Shown one piece after another: positions 35,446-45,307 of a stretch of 64,000 bases of DNA (positions are counted from its first letter, which is position 1; every line of letters begins with the position of its first letter). The stretch is taken from contig JBPOFS010000001.1 in NCBI GenBank assembly GCA_051252515.1, positions 744,001 to 808,000 of the forward strand, in the 5' to 3' direction. Position numbers and translations under genes: made by a program. The notes beneath the pieces are model-generated. The model made no database searches. It had not been told where the DNA came from and was given only the letters and a program-made list of their open reading frames with translations. This DNA is from UBA5078 sp051252515. GTDB lineage: Bacteria; Pseudomonadota; Gammaproteobacteria; Pseudomonadales; Pseudohongiellaceae.

Positions 35446-36696
35446 ATGCCAGTCTTTCCCTATGTTGACAATGCTCTTTATGCTGAAGCGATTCCTGTCG
35501 CACAGATCGCTCGCACCCACGGCACTCCGTGCTTTATCTACTCGCGTGCAGCGCTAGAACAAAACCTTCTCGCCTATGAAGAAGCTTTATCCGCTGTGGA
35601 CCATCTCACTTGCTTCGCCGTTAAGGCCAACTCCAATTTGGCGGTACTCAAGGTACTCGCGCTTAAGGGCGCTGGCTTTGATATTGTTTCCGGCGGTGAG
35701 CTTGAGCGGGTGATTCGAGCCGGAGGGGACCCAAAGAAGGTCATTTTCTCTGGGCTTGGCAAGACAGAAGACGAGATCGCTAGCGCGCTGCAACACGGCA
35801 TTCGTTGCTTTAACATCGAATCGGAGTCCGAACTGGATCGAATTAACAGTGTCGCTGGCCGATTAGGCGTCCGTGCCCCTATCTCCTTGCGCGTAAATCC
35901 GGACGTGGATGCAGGAACACACCCCTACATCTCTACAGGCTTAAAAGAGAACAAGTTTGGTATTGCGATAGAAACGGCTCCTGCTGTGTATTTGCGCGCC
36001 GCGCAGATGCCCCACATTGAGATCGTTGGCGTTGATTGCCACATTGGCTCGCAGCTAACCACTATTGCGCCCTACCTCGACGCGATTGATCGATTACTGT
36101 TGCTAGTGGATGAGTTAAGCGCTCAAGGGATCACTATTAAGCACTTCGATATTGGTGGTGGCTTAGGCGTGAGCTATCGCGACGAAACTCCTCCAGCCAC
36201 TGGAGATTTCATAAAAGCGATCCTCGCCAAAATCGAAGGTCGCGGGTTAAGCCTCTTCCTTGAACCTGGGCGTTCAATATGCGCCGATGCCGGCATATTC
36301 GTGACAAAAGTGGAGTATTTAAAGCACAACTCCCATAAGAACTTTGCTATTGTTGACGGTGCGATGAACGATCTATTACGACCAGCTTTATATAGCGCTT
36401 GGCAGAATATTATTCCTGTCGACAAGAGCGAAAAAGCAGATCAAGTTAGCGCCGAATACGACATCGTTGGCCCAGTCTGCGAGTCAGGCGATTTTTTAGG
36501 CAAAGAACGCCCACTGACTCTCGCACAAGGTGATTTGCTCGCCGTGTGCACGGCAGGCGCTTATGGTTTTGTAATGAGCTCCAATTACAACACTCGCAAC
36601 CGCGCCCCCGAAATCATGGTGGATGGCGATACAGCGACAGTCGTGCGACAACGCGAAACTCTCGAATATCAGTTGGCGTTAGAATCAACACTTTAA
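35446..36696 (+). CDS. lysA: Diaminopimelate decarboxylase
   Basis: A 416-residue PLP enzyme that makes lysine from meso-diaminopimelate. The PLP lysine is in TCFAVKANSN near residue 61. Other motifs are GFDIVSGGEL, the HIGSQL motif, FDIGGGLGVSY, EPGRSICADAG and the substrate motif CESGDFLG. It is second in the lptM-lysA-dapF operon. Confidence 0.97.
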   Translation: MPVFPYVDNALYAEAIPVAQIARTHGTPCFIYSRAALEQNLLAYEEALSAVDHLTCFAVKANSNLAVLKVLALKGAGFDIVSGGELERVIRAGGDPKKVIFSGLGKTEDEIASALQHGIRCFNIESESELDRINSVAGRLGVRAPISLRVNPDVDAGTHPYISTGLKENKFGIAIETAPAVYLRAAQMPHIEIVGVDCHIGSQLTTIAPYLDAIDRLLLLVDELSAQGITIKHFDIGGGLGVSYRDETPPATGDFIKAILAKIEGRGLSLFLEPGRSICADAGIFVTKVEYLKHNSHKNFAIVDGAMNDLLRPALYSAWQNIIPVDKSEKADQVSAEYDIVGPVCESGDFLGKERPLTLAQGDLLAVCTAGAYGFVMSSNYNTRNRAPEIMVDGDTATVVRQRETLEYQLALESTL

Positions 36697-36707
36697 ATAG
36701 AGATATT

Positions 36708-37559
36708 ATGCTTTTACCCTTTAGCAAAATGCACGGTCTCGGCAACGACTTTATGGTCTTAGACCTAATATCAACGCCTGTGAACCTGAGCGCGGATTTA
36801 ATCCGAGCGCTTGGCGACCGTCATTTTGGCATCGGATTTGACCAACTACTGCTTATTGAGCCCCCTACCGAGCCCGATATCGACTTCAATTACCGTATCT
36901 ATAATTGCGACGGAAACGAAGTGGAGCACTGCGGTAATGGTGCTCGATGTTTCGCACGGTTCGTCCTCGATAAAGGGTTAAGCCAGCAACACACTCTTCG
37001 CGTGAAGACTAAGCGTGGAGTGATAATTTTACACGTAGAAGACAACGGTTTTATTCGTGTAGATATGGGCGCGCCCGATTTCAATCCTGCCGCCTTAGCG
37101 TTTAACGCGGCTCCTGCCCAGCACTACCAACGTAGCATCGAACTGCAAGGTAAGACCAAAGACATCCAATTTTATTGCGCCTCGATGGGAAATCCTCACG
37201 CCGTGATTGTTGTCGATAACCTGGAGACCACCCCCGTTCAAGAGATCGGTGAGGCATTAGGCGCACATCCTGATTTCACAGAAGGGGTCAATGTCGGCTT
37301 CATGCAAATACTCGATCGTAATACGATCAAATTGCGAGTCTTCGAGCGCGGCGCTGGCGAAACACTCGCTTGCGGCACTGGCGCTTGTGCAGCCGTTGCC
37401 TGCGGCCACCATGCCGGCTTGCTTGATAGCGACGTATGCGCCCACCTAACGGGCGGAGACCTAAATTTGACGTGGAACGGCGCAGAGACCTCGGTGATTA
37501 TGCGCGGCCCAGCCGTTAATGTTTTCGAAGGTCACATCGACTTAAATAAGTTTTCATGA
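36708..37559 (+). CDS. dapF: Diaminopimelate epimerase
   Basis: A 283-residue enzyme when started at the ATG at 36708; an upstream in-frame reading lies inside lysA. It begins FSKMHGLGNDFMVLD. The two catalytic cysteines are in NCDGNEVEHCGNGARC and ETLACGTGACA. It turns LL-diaminopimelate into the meso form for lysine and peptidoglycan. It starts 11 bases after the lysA stop. Confidence 0.97.
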   Translation: MLLPFSKMHGLGNDFMVLDLISTPVNLSADLIRALGDRHFGIGFDQLLLIEPPTEPDIDFNYRIYNCDGNEVEHCGNGARCFARFVLDKGLSQQHTLRVKTKRGVIILHVEDNGFIRVDMGAPDFNPAALAFNAAPAQHYQRSIELQGKTKDIQFYCASMGNPHAVIVVDNLETTPVQEIGEALGAHPDFTEGVNVGFMQILDRNTIKLRVFERGAGETLACGTGACAAVACGHHAGLLDSDVCAHLTGGDLNLTWNGAETSVIMRGPAVNVFEGHIDLNKFS

Positions 37560-37586
37560 TTATTGGACAGAAAGTGAATAGAACCT

Positions 37587-38288
37587 ATGACTAGCGAGAT
37601 CTCTACAAAACAAAACAAAGAAAAGAGCGCCGTGACTGCCGAGCAAGTCGCCCAATACTTACAAGAAAATCCTGAGTTCTTTATCAATCGCGATAACTTA
37701 TTGACTGAAATCACTCTGCCCCACGAAAGCGGAAAAGCGATTTCACTGCTCGAAAGACAAGTGACAATACTGCGCGAGCGCAGCATTGAATCGCGCCATA
37801 CTTTGAATGTGCTGATGGAAAATGCCAAATACAATGACCAGCTATTCAATGTCACTCGCGCACTCATCTTAGCGCTTCTAGTAGAGAGCGAAGTCTCTCA
37901 AATTGCCAGTGCCACAGAAGCAAACTTAAACACACAGCCAGGCATTGATGCGAGCAGCGTAATTTTGTTCTCTGCAGAAGACTTACACAATGTCAGCAAC
38001 ACCCGAATTGAATCGACAGATTTCTTACAAGAAAACTTTCCTACTCTGATTCGCGATAGAAAAACAACCTGCAAGAACATTGAAAAAAGTACCTCAAAAA
38101 TTCTATTCCCCCACACTGGCGCAACCATTCGCTCTGTCGCCCTCTGCCCCATTGGCCGAGATCGCATGCTAGGCGTACTTGCCATCGGCAATAAGGCACA
38201 AGACTATTTTAATGCCGACCTAGACACTTTGTTTTTGGATTTCATTGGGGAAGTTCTCGAATCGATCATCACGCGCAAGATTAACTGA
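37587..38288 (+). CDS. DUF484 family protein
   Basis: A 233-residue protein with the N-terminal motif VAQYLQENPEFFINRDNLL and SLLERQVTILRER, followed by a GAF-like domain. DUF484 genes usually stand between dapF and xerC in gammaproteobacteria. Here xerC is missing and a PIG-L gene follows 10 bases after the stop, so the conserved block ends here. The function is unknown. Confidence 0.93.
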   Translation: MTSEISTKQNKEKSAVTAEQVAQYLQENPEFFINRDNLLTEITLPHESGKAISLLERQVTILRERSIESRHTLNVLMENAKYNDQLFNVTRALILALLVESEVSQIASATEANLNTQPGIDASSVILFSAEDLHNVSNTRIESTDFLQENFPTLIRDRKTTCKNIEKSTSKILFPHTGATIRSVALCPIGRDRMLGVLAIGNKAQDYFNADLDTLFLDFIGEVLESIITRKIN

Positions 38289-38298
38289 GAGAACTGGG

Positions 38299-39132
38299 AT
38301 GGAATCGCGTTTAACGCCCTATCAAGCTAGCCCATTGATTGAGTGCAAGGCAGCCTTAGTGTTTGCTCCGCACCCAGACGATGAGGCACTTGGGTGTGGC
38401 GGACTACTCTGCGCATTTAAGTCTGCGGGCATCCCCACAAGCGCCGTACTCGTCACCTCCGGTGATTATGGCGAACACGGCAAAGCAGGAAGCGAAGTTC
38501 GAGAAAACGAAACACGTGAAGCCGCCGAGATACTAGGACTTAGCCGTGTCGTTTTTTGGAAAGAAAAAGACCGAGGTGTCGCTTTCAATGAGCGCACAGT
38601 CGCGGCTGCACGCAAGGCCATTGTCGACAGCCAAGCGGACCTAATTCTAACGCCGTCTATCAACGAAATTCACCCTGACCATCGCGCTACAGCTTGGATC
38701 GTTATCGAAGCCGCTCGACAATTAGTTAGTGAAGGCAGCGATTTGCGAGTCGCCCAATATGAGATCGGCTCGCCACTGACGCGCGCTGATATTCTAATAG
38801 ACATCACCGCGCATGAAAAAACCAAACGTGAAGCGATTGCGGTTTACCATTCGCAACTTAGCATCTCGCCTTTCGATGAGTTTATTTTCGCATTGAATCG
38901 GTTCCGCACCTATACCCTTCCTGTACAGGTCAAGTTTGCCGAAGCCTACAATCTTATAACGCCAGAACTATTACAACAGCCCCAACTTTTATGTGAAGCA
39001 GAGATAATGCGCCAAGAGCGTTTAGAGTTAAGCGACATTCGGGTACCGGAAACTTATCGCTTTAGCCCAGAAGCCGAATCAAAAGGCTTCCTACACTCCC
39101 TGCTCAAACCGTTTAGAGGATCCAAAAATTAG
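38299..39132 (+). CDS. PIG-L family deacetylase
   Basis: A 277-residue LmbE/PIG-L metal hydrolase from the ATG at 38299. The zinc motif is FAPHPDDEALGCGG near residues 23-36, and EIHPDHRA provides the third ligand. The family removes N-acetyl groups from sugars such as N-acetylglucosamine derivatives. It starts 10 bases after the DUF484 gene and its stop overlaps the predicted start of the giant glycosyltransferase, which suggests that they modify the same glycan. Confidence 0.92.
   Translation: MESRLTPYQASPLIECKAALVFAPHPDDEALGCGGLLCAFKSAGIPTSAVLVTSGDYGEHGKAGSEVRENETREAAEILGLSRVVFWKEKDRGVAFNERTVAAARKAIVDSQADLILTPSINEIHPDHRATAWIVIEAARQLVSEGSDLRVAQYEIGSPLTRADILIDITAHEKTKREAIAVYHSQLSISPFDEFIFALNRFRTYTLPVQVKFAEAYNLITPELLQQPQLLCEAEIMRQERLELSDIRVPETYRFSPEAESKGFLHSLLKPFRGSKN
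39115..39130 (+). promoter_or_regulatory. Ribosome binding site and ATT start predicted for the giant glycosyltransferase
   Basis: AGAGGA at 39115-39120 is followed after 7 bases by ATT at 39128-39130, which opens the frame of the glycosyltransferase. The PIG-L stop TAG (39130-39132) overlaps the ATT by one base. No ATG, GTG or TTG exists in this frame between the upstream stop (39029) and 39209. Confidence 0.6.
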
Positions 39133-42100
39133 CACTGCAAACTCAGAAAACATTGCTGCAAAACCAGCACTGAATGACTTCCCTTTAGTATCTGTTCTAT
39201 GCAGAAGCATGAATCGCCCAGAACTATTAGAGGCCTTACTTTCTGTTGAAAAGCAGACCTACACGAATATTGAAATTATTCTGGTAGATGCCACGGGCAA
39301 AGGCTTGGACCGACACAAGTCGCTCGCGCTTAACACTGCATTGTACGAAGTTGGTGACCAACGCCCGTTAAATCGCCCTGCCGCCGCAAACTTAGCCCTT
39401 GCCAGTGCCCACTCAAGCTTCATGCTCTTTCTTGATGAAGACGACTGGATTGCACCCAACCATATAGAGATGTTGGTGGAGTGCTTGCAGGCGAACCCTA
39501 CAATAGGCGTCGCTTACAGCAGCACACAAAAAACTACGCCCGCTGGCATTCCTAGCGGCGAGGCATTTCGCATCGACTATGATCATGCCCGCCTGCGTCG
39601 CGACAATTTTATTCCTATTCACTCGGCTATGTTCCGAAAGTCACTGATCGACCAGGGTTGTCGATTCGATGAAAACTTAGAGATTTTCGAAGACTGGGAC
39701 TTCTGGCTGCAACTCGCTCAATTGATGCCGTTCATCCATATAGATGAGATTACTGCGTTCTACCGTCAAGGGGGCGAATCTAATACCGCCTCTAGCGATC
39801 CAAGTACTCGCTACCAAATCGGAAATCCGATCGCCAAGGCTCGCGTGCAAGTTTTCAGCAAATGGCTTTCTCAATGGACTGGCGCCGAAATCAATGAAAC
39901 TTTAGGTACCTTGGATCAAACCGCGTTTATCGAAACATTGCACAAAGATATTAAACGTCTCAATGCACACTCGCTAGAGGCCGAACAAGACAAACGTCAA
40001 CTCGGTCGTCAGTTACAAGAGATCGAAGGCCGGTTTAATAGCGAACTGCGCAGCGTTAATCACAAACTAAACAAAGCCAACCAAGGGTTCAATCGCCGCA
40101 CTGCCGAACTTAACGATGCGAAGAATCATGTCAACCGGCTCACTAATGAATACCAGTTGCTGATCAACTCCCTGTCGTGGAAACTGACCAAGCCCATTCG
40201 GTTCGCTAAACGGCAACTACTTGCTCTTGGGGCAGGGAAGGTAAAACAGCAGTTGCAGCCTAACCAAGCGAAGGTTTCAAACGACAAAGAAGAAGTCATA
40301 CTTTGTAATCTTGACATCCCTAGTGCCGCACAAAATGAATTCCCAGAACAACTAAGCCTGCAAGGTTGGGCGTGCAGTAAAGACGGCATTGAAAAAATTG
40401 AAGCGTTTATCGATGGAAAACTTGCGCTCAGTTTTGGCACTGGCATCAGCCGCCCAGACATCGCCGAGAATTATCCCGACATCAAGGACGCTTTTACCGC
40501 TGGCTTTTTCCAGGAGATCCCATTACCGGATCTCAATGCGGGCAAACACGAACTAGTATTGACCTTCACAGACAAGGCCGAAAACTCTCGCTCGCTGACA
40601 CAGGAATTTAGTCTGTTTAAGAACAGCGACCTCTATAACACTTGGTATTGGCGCAATACGCCAGAGACGCAAGTGATCGAGGAGTTGCGCGCTCAATCAC
40701 TAGAAGACGAAAGTACGACTCTTTTCCATTTGGTATTGTCGCAAACCGATGACGAAGAGGCTCTACTGCATACCCTTTGCAGCATCGCTGAACAAGCTCA
40801 TCAACGTTGGATGCTGCATGTCGTAGGCCAGAGCACTCCCGCCTTTGAGCGTACCTTAGAGAATGCCGGCATCGCGACGTCATCGACACAAGTGCATTTC
40901 GTCCCGTCCCTGAATAAATTGCTTGCCGACTTATCCGAACGCGACGGCTGGACTTTATTGCTTCAATCAGGGGAAACGCTAGCACCGCAAGCATTGTGGG
41001 AGATGAACCAAGCCCTACAGAACAGCACAACCCAATTGCTGTATTGCGATCATGACAAGTCCACATTATCAGGCAAACATTTTGATCCTTGCTTTACTCC
41101 GCAGTGGGCCCCCAATCATCTTTATGCCAGCAACTATGTAGGCGATATCTTCGCGGTACACAACGCCTGCTTAGTGGCCGTGAAAGGACTCGATCTCTCA
41201 AGCCTTGCGTGGCGTTTTGAGGTGTTGTTGACGCTTAGCGAAACCCCACTGCAAATCAGTCGACTTGCCAAAATGTTATGGAGTGCCCCGCAAGAGTCTT
41301 CACAGACGGAAAAACTCGCGGCAGAAACTGAAATACTAAGAACGCACTTACAGGAACAAGACGCTCAAGTAATCGAACGCGATCATGATATCCGACAAGT
41401 ACGCTGGCCACTTTCCTCGCAGCCAAAAGTCTCTATCATCATTCCCACTATGGGCAAATTGTCTTTAATACAACCTTGTATAGACTCAATGCTAGAACTC
41501 ACGACTTACAAAAATTACGAAGTCGTTATTCTCGACAATAGTCGTGGCAAAAATCCTGAAGGCATTAGTTACTTAAAAAGTAAAAACTTCACAGTCGTCG
41601 AGTGCAATGAAGCCTTCAACTGGGCTCGCCTGAATAATGTTGGCGTCAAGAACTCCACCGGTGAATTGTATTTATTCCTCAATGATGACATCGAAATCAT
41701 CGATCCGCTGTGGCTCGAAGAGATGGTGCGTCAAGCCATCCGCCCTGAAGTTGGTACTGTGGGCGCCCTCCTTTATTACCCTAACGGCGCGTTGCAACAC
41801 ACGGGAGTATTGCTAGTAAATTACGGCGGTGGTGGCATCCACTTACTGCACAAACGCATGCCAAGCGATTCAATCTATCGCTACTTGCATGAAACGACGC
41901 GTGAAGTTTCGGCCAATACCGGCGCATGCCTAATGGTAAGCCGCGAAAAATTCGAAGCGATCGACGGATTCGACGAAGAACTCGCCGTAGTGGGCAACGA
42001 TGTAGACCTTTGTTTGCGTCTCCTTGATAAAGGCTATCGCAACATTTGGTCTCCTGATGTCAAATTGATCCACCACGAAAGCATTAGTCGAAAAACTAGC

Positions 42101-43393
42101 GTCCCTAAAGAAAACGAGAAATCGATGTGGAAACGTTGGAGTAAACGCTTCGTAGCAGGAGATGAGTTTTATAATCCGAACCTCTCCGCTGAGAAAGGCG
42201 ACTTCACGCTGCAAGTCTCGGGGCTCCCTTCAGTTTCTACCGACTCTCAGACGACACTTGAGAGCCGCGCAGAGAGCAAAGGGTTCCAACCAGGGGTTAA
42301 CCTCATAGGATACACTCGTGCAGAGATGGGCATCGGGGAAGGCGCTCGTAGTGATGCGAAAGCCTTGGATGCGGCAGATGAACCTTTCGGCATCATCTGC
42401 TTCCAGTCCGGCAACCCTTCACGCATGACAGATCTTAGTTGGCAACATAAAGAAATCGAAAACGCTCCTTACGATGTGACGCTTTTGCACATCAATCCTG
42501 ACCATGCGTTTCAGGCGATTTCAGAGTTGCCTTCAGAGCACTTCAATGATCACTACCGAATTGGCTATTGGGCCTGGGAACTTCCTGAGATCCCCGAGGC
42601 ATGGGTAGAGACTTTCGTCCATTTCGATGAAATATGGGTACCCTCAAGCTTTGTACAAGATGCTGTTGCGATGCGCTCTCCTATTCCTGTGGTGCGCATT
42701 CCCCACGCGGTAGAAGTAAAAGTCGACAGTAGCCTAAAACGCCAAGACTTTGGGCTTCCCGAAGAGGCGTTCTTATTCTTGGCCATGTTTGATACCTACA
42801 GCATGCCTGCCCGCAAAAACCCGTTTGGTGCGATCGATGCTTTTAAACGAGCATTTGCCAAAGATGATCTTTCTAGTCGTCTCGTGTTGAAAGTTAACAA
42901 TCCCACTCCTGACTCGATAAGCACTATCAAAGAAGCCATCGGAGAGCACCGCAATATTCTAGTGCTCGACAAAGTGTATTCGCGCCAAGAGGTCAACGCG
43001 TTGATCTCCAACACTGATTGTTTCGTGTCATTGCATCGCTCAGAAGGTTTCGGGTTTGGGCCTGCCGAGGCGATGGCATTAGGCAAAGCCGTGTTGGCAA
43101 CCAATTGGTCTGGCAATACCGACTACATGCGCCCTAACAATTGCATGCCAATCGATTATGAACTAATCACGATACAGGAAGACTTTGGTCCATATAAAAA
43201 GGGACAAGTTTGGGCGGAACCGGACGTAAAACAAGCCGCCGAAGCCATGCAGTCACTTGCTAAAGACCCGGCCCTGTCCGTAGCACTTGGCAGCAAAGCC
43301 AGATCGACAATCGAAGCAGAATTTTCACCACGGGTCGTAGGTGAGATGATGCGTAAACGCTTACAAGCGATCAGATCAATGAGCGGACATTAA
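39128..43393 (+). CDS. Giant multi-domain glycosyltransferase (GT2-GT2-GT2-GT4)
   Basis: The first canonical start (ATG 39209) would give 1,394 residues, but the first strand of the GT2 fold (LVSVLCRSMNRPELLEALL) is partly encoded upstream. I therefore propose ATT 39128 and 1,421 residues. Counting from the ATG, module 1 (1-225) is a GT2 with the DEDDW metal motif. A coiled coil (235-310) and a beta-rich linker (365-475) follow. Module 2 (490-700) is a degenerate GT2. Module 3 (735-990) is a GT2 with PKVSIIIPTMGK and LNDDIEII. Module 4 (1025-1394) is a GT4 with GIGEGARSD and SEGFGFGPAEAMALG. Such proteins assemble repeating surface polysaccharides. It is cytoplasmic, with no transmembrane helix. 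Confidence 0.9.
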   Translation: MSTANSENIAAKPALNDFPLVSVLCRSMNRPELLEALLSVEKQTYTNIEIILVDATGKGLDRHKSLALNTALYEVGDQRPLNRPAAANLALASAHSSFMLFLDEDDWIAPNHIEMLVECLQANPTIGVAYSSTQKTTPAGIPSGEAFRIDYDHARLRRDNFIPIHSAMFRKSLIDQGCRFDENLEIFEDWDFWLQLAQLMPFIHIDEITAFYRQGGESNTASSDPSTRYQIGNPIAKARVQVFSKWLSQWTGAEINETLGTLDQTAFIETLHKDIKRLNAHSLEAEQDKRQLGRQLQEIEGRFNSELRSVNHKLNKANQGFNRRTAELNDAKNHVNRLTNEYQLLINSLSWKLTKPIRFAKRQLLALGAGKVKQQLQPNQAKVSNDKEEVILCNLDIPSAAQNEFPEQLSLQGWACSKDGIEKIEAFIDGKLALSFGTGISRPDIAENYPDIKDAFTAGFFQEIPLPDLNAGKHELVLTFTDKAENSRSLTQEFSLFKNSDLYNTWYWRNTPETQVIEELRAQSLEDESTTLFHLVLSQTDDEEALLHTLCSIAEQAHQRWMLHVVGQSTPAFERTLENAGIATSSTQVHFVPSLNKLLADLSERDGWTLLLQSGETLAPQALWEMNQALQNSTTQLLYCDHDKSTLSGKHFDPCFTPQWAPNHLYASNYVGDIFAVHNACLVAVKGLDLSSLAWRFEVLLTLSETPLQISRLAKMLWSAPQESSQTEKLAAETEILRTHLQEQDAQVIERDHDIRQVRWPLSSQPKVSIIIPTMGKLSLIQPCIDSMLELTTYKNYEVVILDNSRGKNPEGISYLKSKNFTVVECNEAFNWARLNNVGVKNSTGELYLFLNDDIEIIDPLWLEEMVRQAIRPEVGTVGALLYYPNGALQHTGVLLVNYGGGGIHLLHKRMPSDSIYRYLHETTREVSANTGACLMVSREKFEAIDGFDEELAVVGNDVDLCLRLLDKGYRNIWSPDVKLIHHESISRKTSVPKENEKSMWKRWSKRFVAGDEFYNPNLSAEKGDFTLQVSGLPSVSTDSQTTLESRAESKGFQPGVNLIGYTRAEMGIGEGARSDAKALDAADEPFGIICFQSGNPSRMTDLSWQHKEIENAPYDVTLLHINPDHAFQAISELPSEHFNDHYRIGYWAWELPEIPEAWVETFVHFDEIWVPSSFVQDAVAMRSPIPVVRIPHAVEVKVDSSLKRQDFGLPEEAFLFLAMFDTYSMPARKNPFGAIDAFKRAFAKDDLSSRLVLKVNNPTPDSISTIKEAIGEHRNILVLDKVYSRQEVNALISNTDCFVSLHRSEGFGFGPAEAMALGKAVLATNWSGNTDYMRPNNCMPIDYELITIQEDFGPYKKGQVWAEPDVKQAAEAMQSLAKDPALSVALGSKARSTIEAEFSPRVVGEMMRKRLQAIRSMSGH

Positions 43394-43410
43394 GCATCGC
43401 AATAGCAACG

Positions 43411-44361
43411 TTAGGTGCCAAGGCTTAAGAACGCTTTGAGCACCACGTTGCGAACAATTCTTGTTTTACTTCCCATCCAAAGCGCCACCATAAGCACAAA
43501 GGTATCTTTGTTCTTAATATTGCTGTGATGTAATCCTGCAAAGGCTCGAGCCTGCGTAACGAGCACGCGATTAATTTCATCGTACGCTGGGTCGCTAAAG
43601 GCGCCTTTTATTTTTTGAATACTTAATTTGGACGACTGGTGAGGCTTGGCACCTACTGTATTGTGTTGATGCTGACGATAGTCAATTAAGGGTTCTTTGA
43701 TTGTGTCTATATGACCAATTGCGGCTGCAACTAACGCTAACCACCAATCATGCATAATAGCTTGCTCTGGAACAGGGCATGCAATAGCCGCCAATTTTTC
43801 GTTCACGATTGCCGTACAGCCTGTGACGGAGTTACTGACCAAAAACCGTGCGAAACTGCGTTTATCAGGACGCAGCCCTTGGTAGGCAAAAAACGATTCG
43901 GCTAATAGCTCCCGCTTTTCATCGACCACTCGTAGATCGCTGTGAACCAAACATGCACGGTAGGGAAAACGTTTTTCCAAAGCCATGATGGCGACAATAC
44001 TTTTACTAATTTTACTGCTGTGCCATACATCGTCTTGGTCGCAAAACATCATATAGGCTGGCTCCAGACCTAAAGCCTCTTGCGCATCCAACACATACTC
44101 CATCAGCGCGGAGAAGCCAGCACTCGCACCAATATTTCGACCATCTGTACTGACGATATGGAAGCGCTCAGGATGCTGACAAGCGTTGCGTTGGATAATC
44201 TCAACGCTGTCATCAGTCGAGCCATCGTCTCGTGTGACTATAATAAAATTGGCATAATCCTGTGCGTATAAAGAATCGATTTGCTCTTGTAAATATTGCC
44301 CACCATTATAGGTCGGCAATAAAATGGCAATACGTGGAGAGCTGTTTACTGCGACAGGCAT
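43411..44361 (-). CDS. GT2 glycosyltransferase, rhamnosyltransferase-like
   Basis: A 316-residue single-domain GT2. It starts PRIAILLPTYNGGQYLQEQI, with the nucleotide motif RDDGSTDDS and the metal motif FCDQDDVWH. The MHDWWLALVAAA segment is typical of rhamnan-type transferases. It overlaps the preceding GT2 gene by one base and is convergent with the giant transferase. Confidence 0.9.
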   Translation of the reverse strand: MPVAVNSSPRIAILLPTYNGGQYLQEQIDSLYAQDYANFIIVTRDDGSTDDSVEIIQRNACQHPERFHIVSTDGRNIGASAGFSALMEYVLDAQEALGLEPAYMMFCDQDDVWHSSKISKSIVAIMALEKRFPYRACLVHSDLRVVDEKRELLAESFFAYQGLRPDKRSFARFLVSNSVTGCTAIVNEKLAAIACPVPEQAIMHDWWLALVAAAIGHIDTIKEPLIDYRQHQHNTVGAKPHQSSKLSIQKIKGAFSDPAYDEINRVLVTQARAFAGLHHSNIKNKDTFVLMVALWMGSKTRIVRNVVLKAFLSLGT

Positions 44362-45272
44362 TACGCTAAATCCCGAGAATCTTTAATTCCCCGCCAGATG
44401 TTTTCGGCGTACTGGGCTCGTTTTTTTGAGAACAAGACAAGCCAAAGACTTTTCAAAATGAATCGTGGAAAATCTCGTATTTTCCACGCCACTGGTGCGT
44501 GAGGTTCGCGATAGAGCGCAAAACGATTTCTTGTGGAGTAGTAACTGCGCAGAGGGCTATGGCTTACGATTACGCCTTTACGCACTAATAGGTTTTCATC
44601 CTGCTCACCGATGCTGTGATGCAAAAGCGCGTAGTCTGTCCCTATAACCTCGAATCCCTTTGCTTGCGCTCTAAAACACCACTCTAGGTCTATGTTATCG
44701 ATGAAATACTCCGCTTTCATCGCGCCTATAATCTCAAGGTGTTCCATCACGAAGAAACAGCCAGAAGAAATCAAAAACTCTGCTTGAAAGAGCCGCGTAT
44801 TGCCATGGAAGTTCACATCACTGCGCTTAAACAGACGTGAGAATAGTTTAAATGGCATTGGCGCTTCATTACGTAAACTCACGATACGAGGCCCTACCGC
44901 AGCTACGGGCTTAGGACTTAAGCGCTGCGCCTCCAAGTAAGCCATTTGCATATTTTCAAAGAAAGCAGGCGTTAGCTGACTATCCTGATCAAACAGCACT
45001 GCGTAAGCGTACTCAGCCTTTCGAACCTCTACTAAACCAAGGTTCATGGCACTGGCCAGACCAACGTTTTTGGGTAGTTGATGAACCCCCAAACAACGCG
45101 GTTTATTCTGCGCAATACTCACAAACTCGGCTGCATTGGTCGAGGCGTTGTCGATGAGAAGGAAGTCCGTCTGCGCAGATATTTGCTCAAGCAGTGACAA
45201 CAGCACAGCCGTATCGGGCTCATAGCTTATGATAATCGCACAGGGATTAAGCTTTTTATCGTGCCTAGACAT
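44361..45272 (-). CDS. GT2 glycosyltransferase, RfbF-like rhamnosyltransferase
   Basis: A 303-residue GT2 with LLIDNAST, VGLASAMNLGL and the LFDQDSQL metal motif. The IDNIDLEWCFRAQAKGFEV segment and C-terminal YYSTRNRFALYR are characteristic of RfbF-type rhamnosyltransferases of O-antigen synthesis. It is co-transcribed with the GT2 gene that follows it. No dTDP-rhamnose synthesis genes are in the window. Confidence 0.9.
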   Translation of the reverse strand: MSRHDKKLNPCAIIISYEPDTAVLLSLLEQISAQTDFLLIDNASTNAAEFVSIAQNKPRCLGVHQLPKNVGLASAMNLGLVEVRKAEYAYAVLFDQDSQLTPAFFENMQMAYLEAQRLSPKPVAAVGPRIVSLRNEAPMPFKLFSRLFKRSDVNFHGNTRLFQAEFLISSGCFFVMEHLEIIGAMKAEYFIDNIDLEWCFRAQAKGFEVIGTDYALLHHSIGEQDENLLVRKGVIVSHSPLRSYYSTRNRFALYREPHAPVAWKIRDFPRFILKSLWLVLFSKKRAQYAENIWRGIKDSRDLA

Positions 45273-45307
45273 AGAAAGACCTTAGCGTGCGATTGAACAA
45301 CCTATCG

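Noticed and set aside
36546..36707. N-terminal extension of DapF inside lysA
   Set aside because: The extension is a shadow of lysA in another frame; the DapF family starts at the ATG at 36708.
39209..39211. ATG as the start of the giant glycosyltransferase
   Set aside because: It would cut away the first strand of the GT2 fold and has no ribosome binding site; the ATT at 39128 fits better, although it is not proven.
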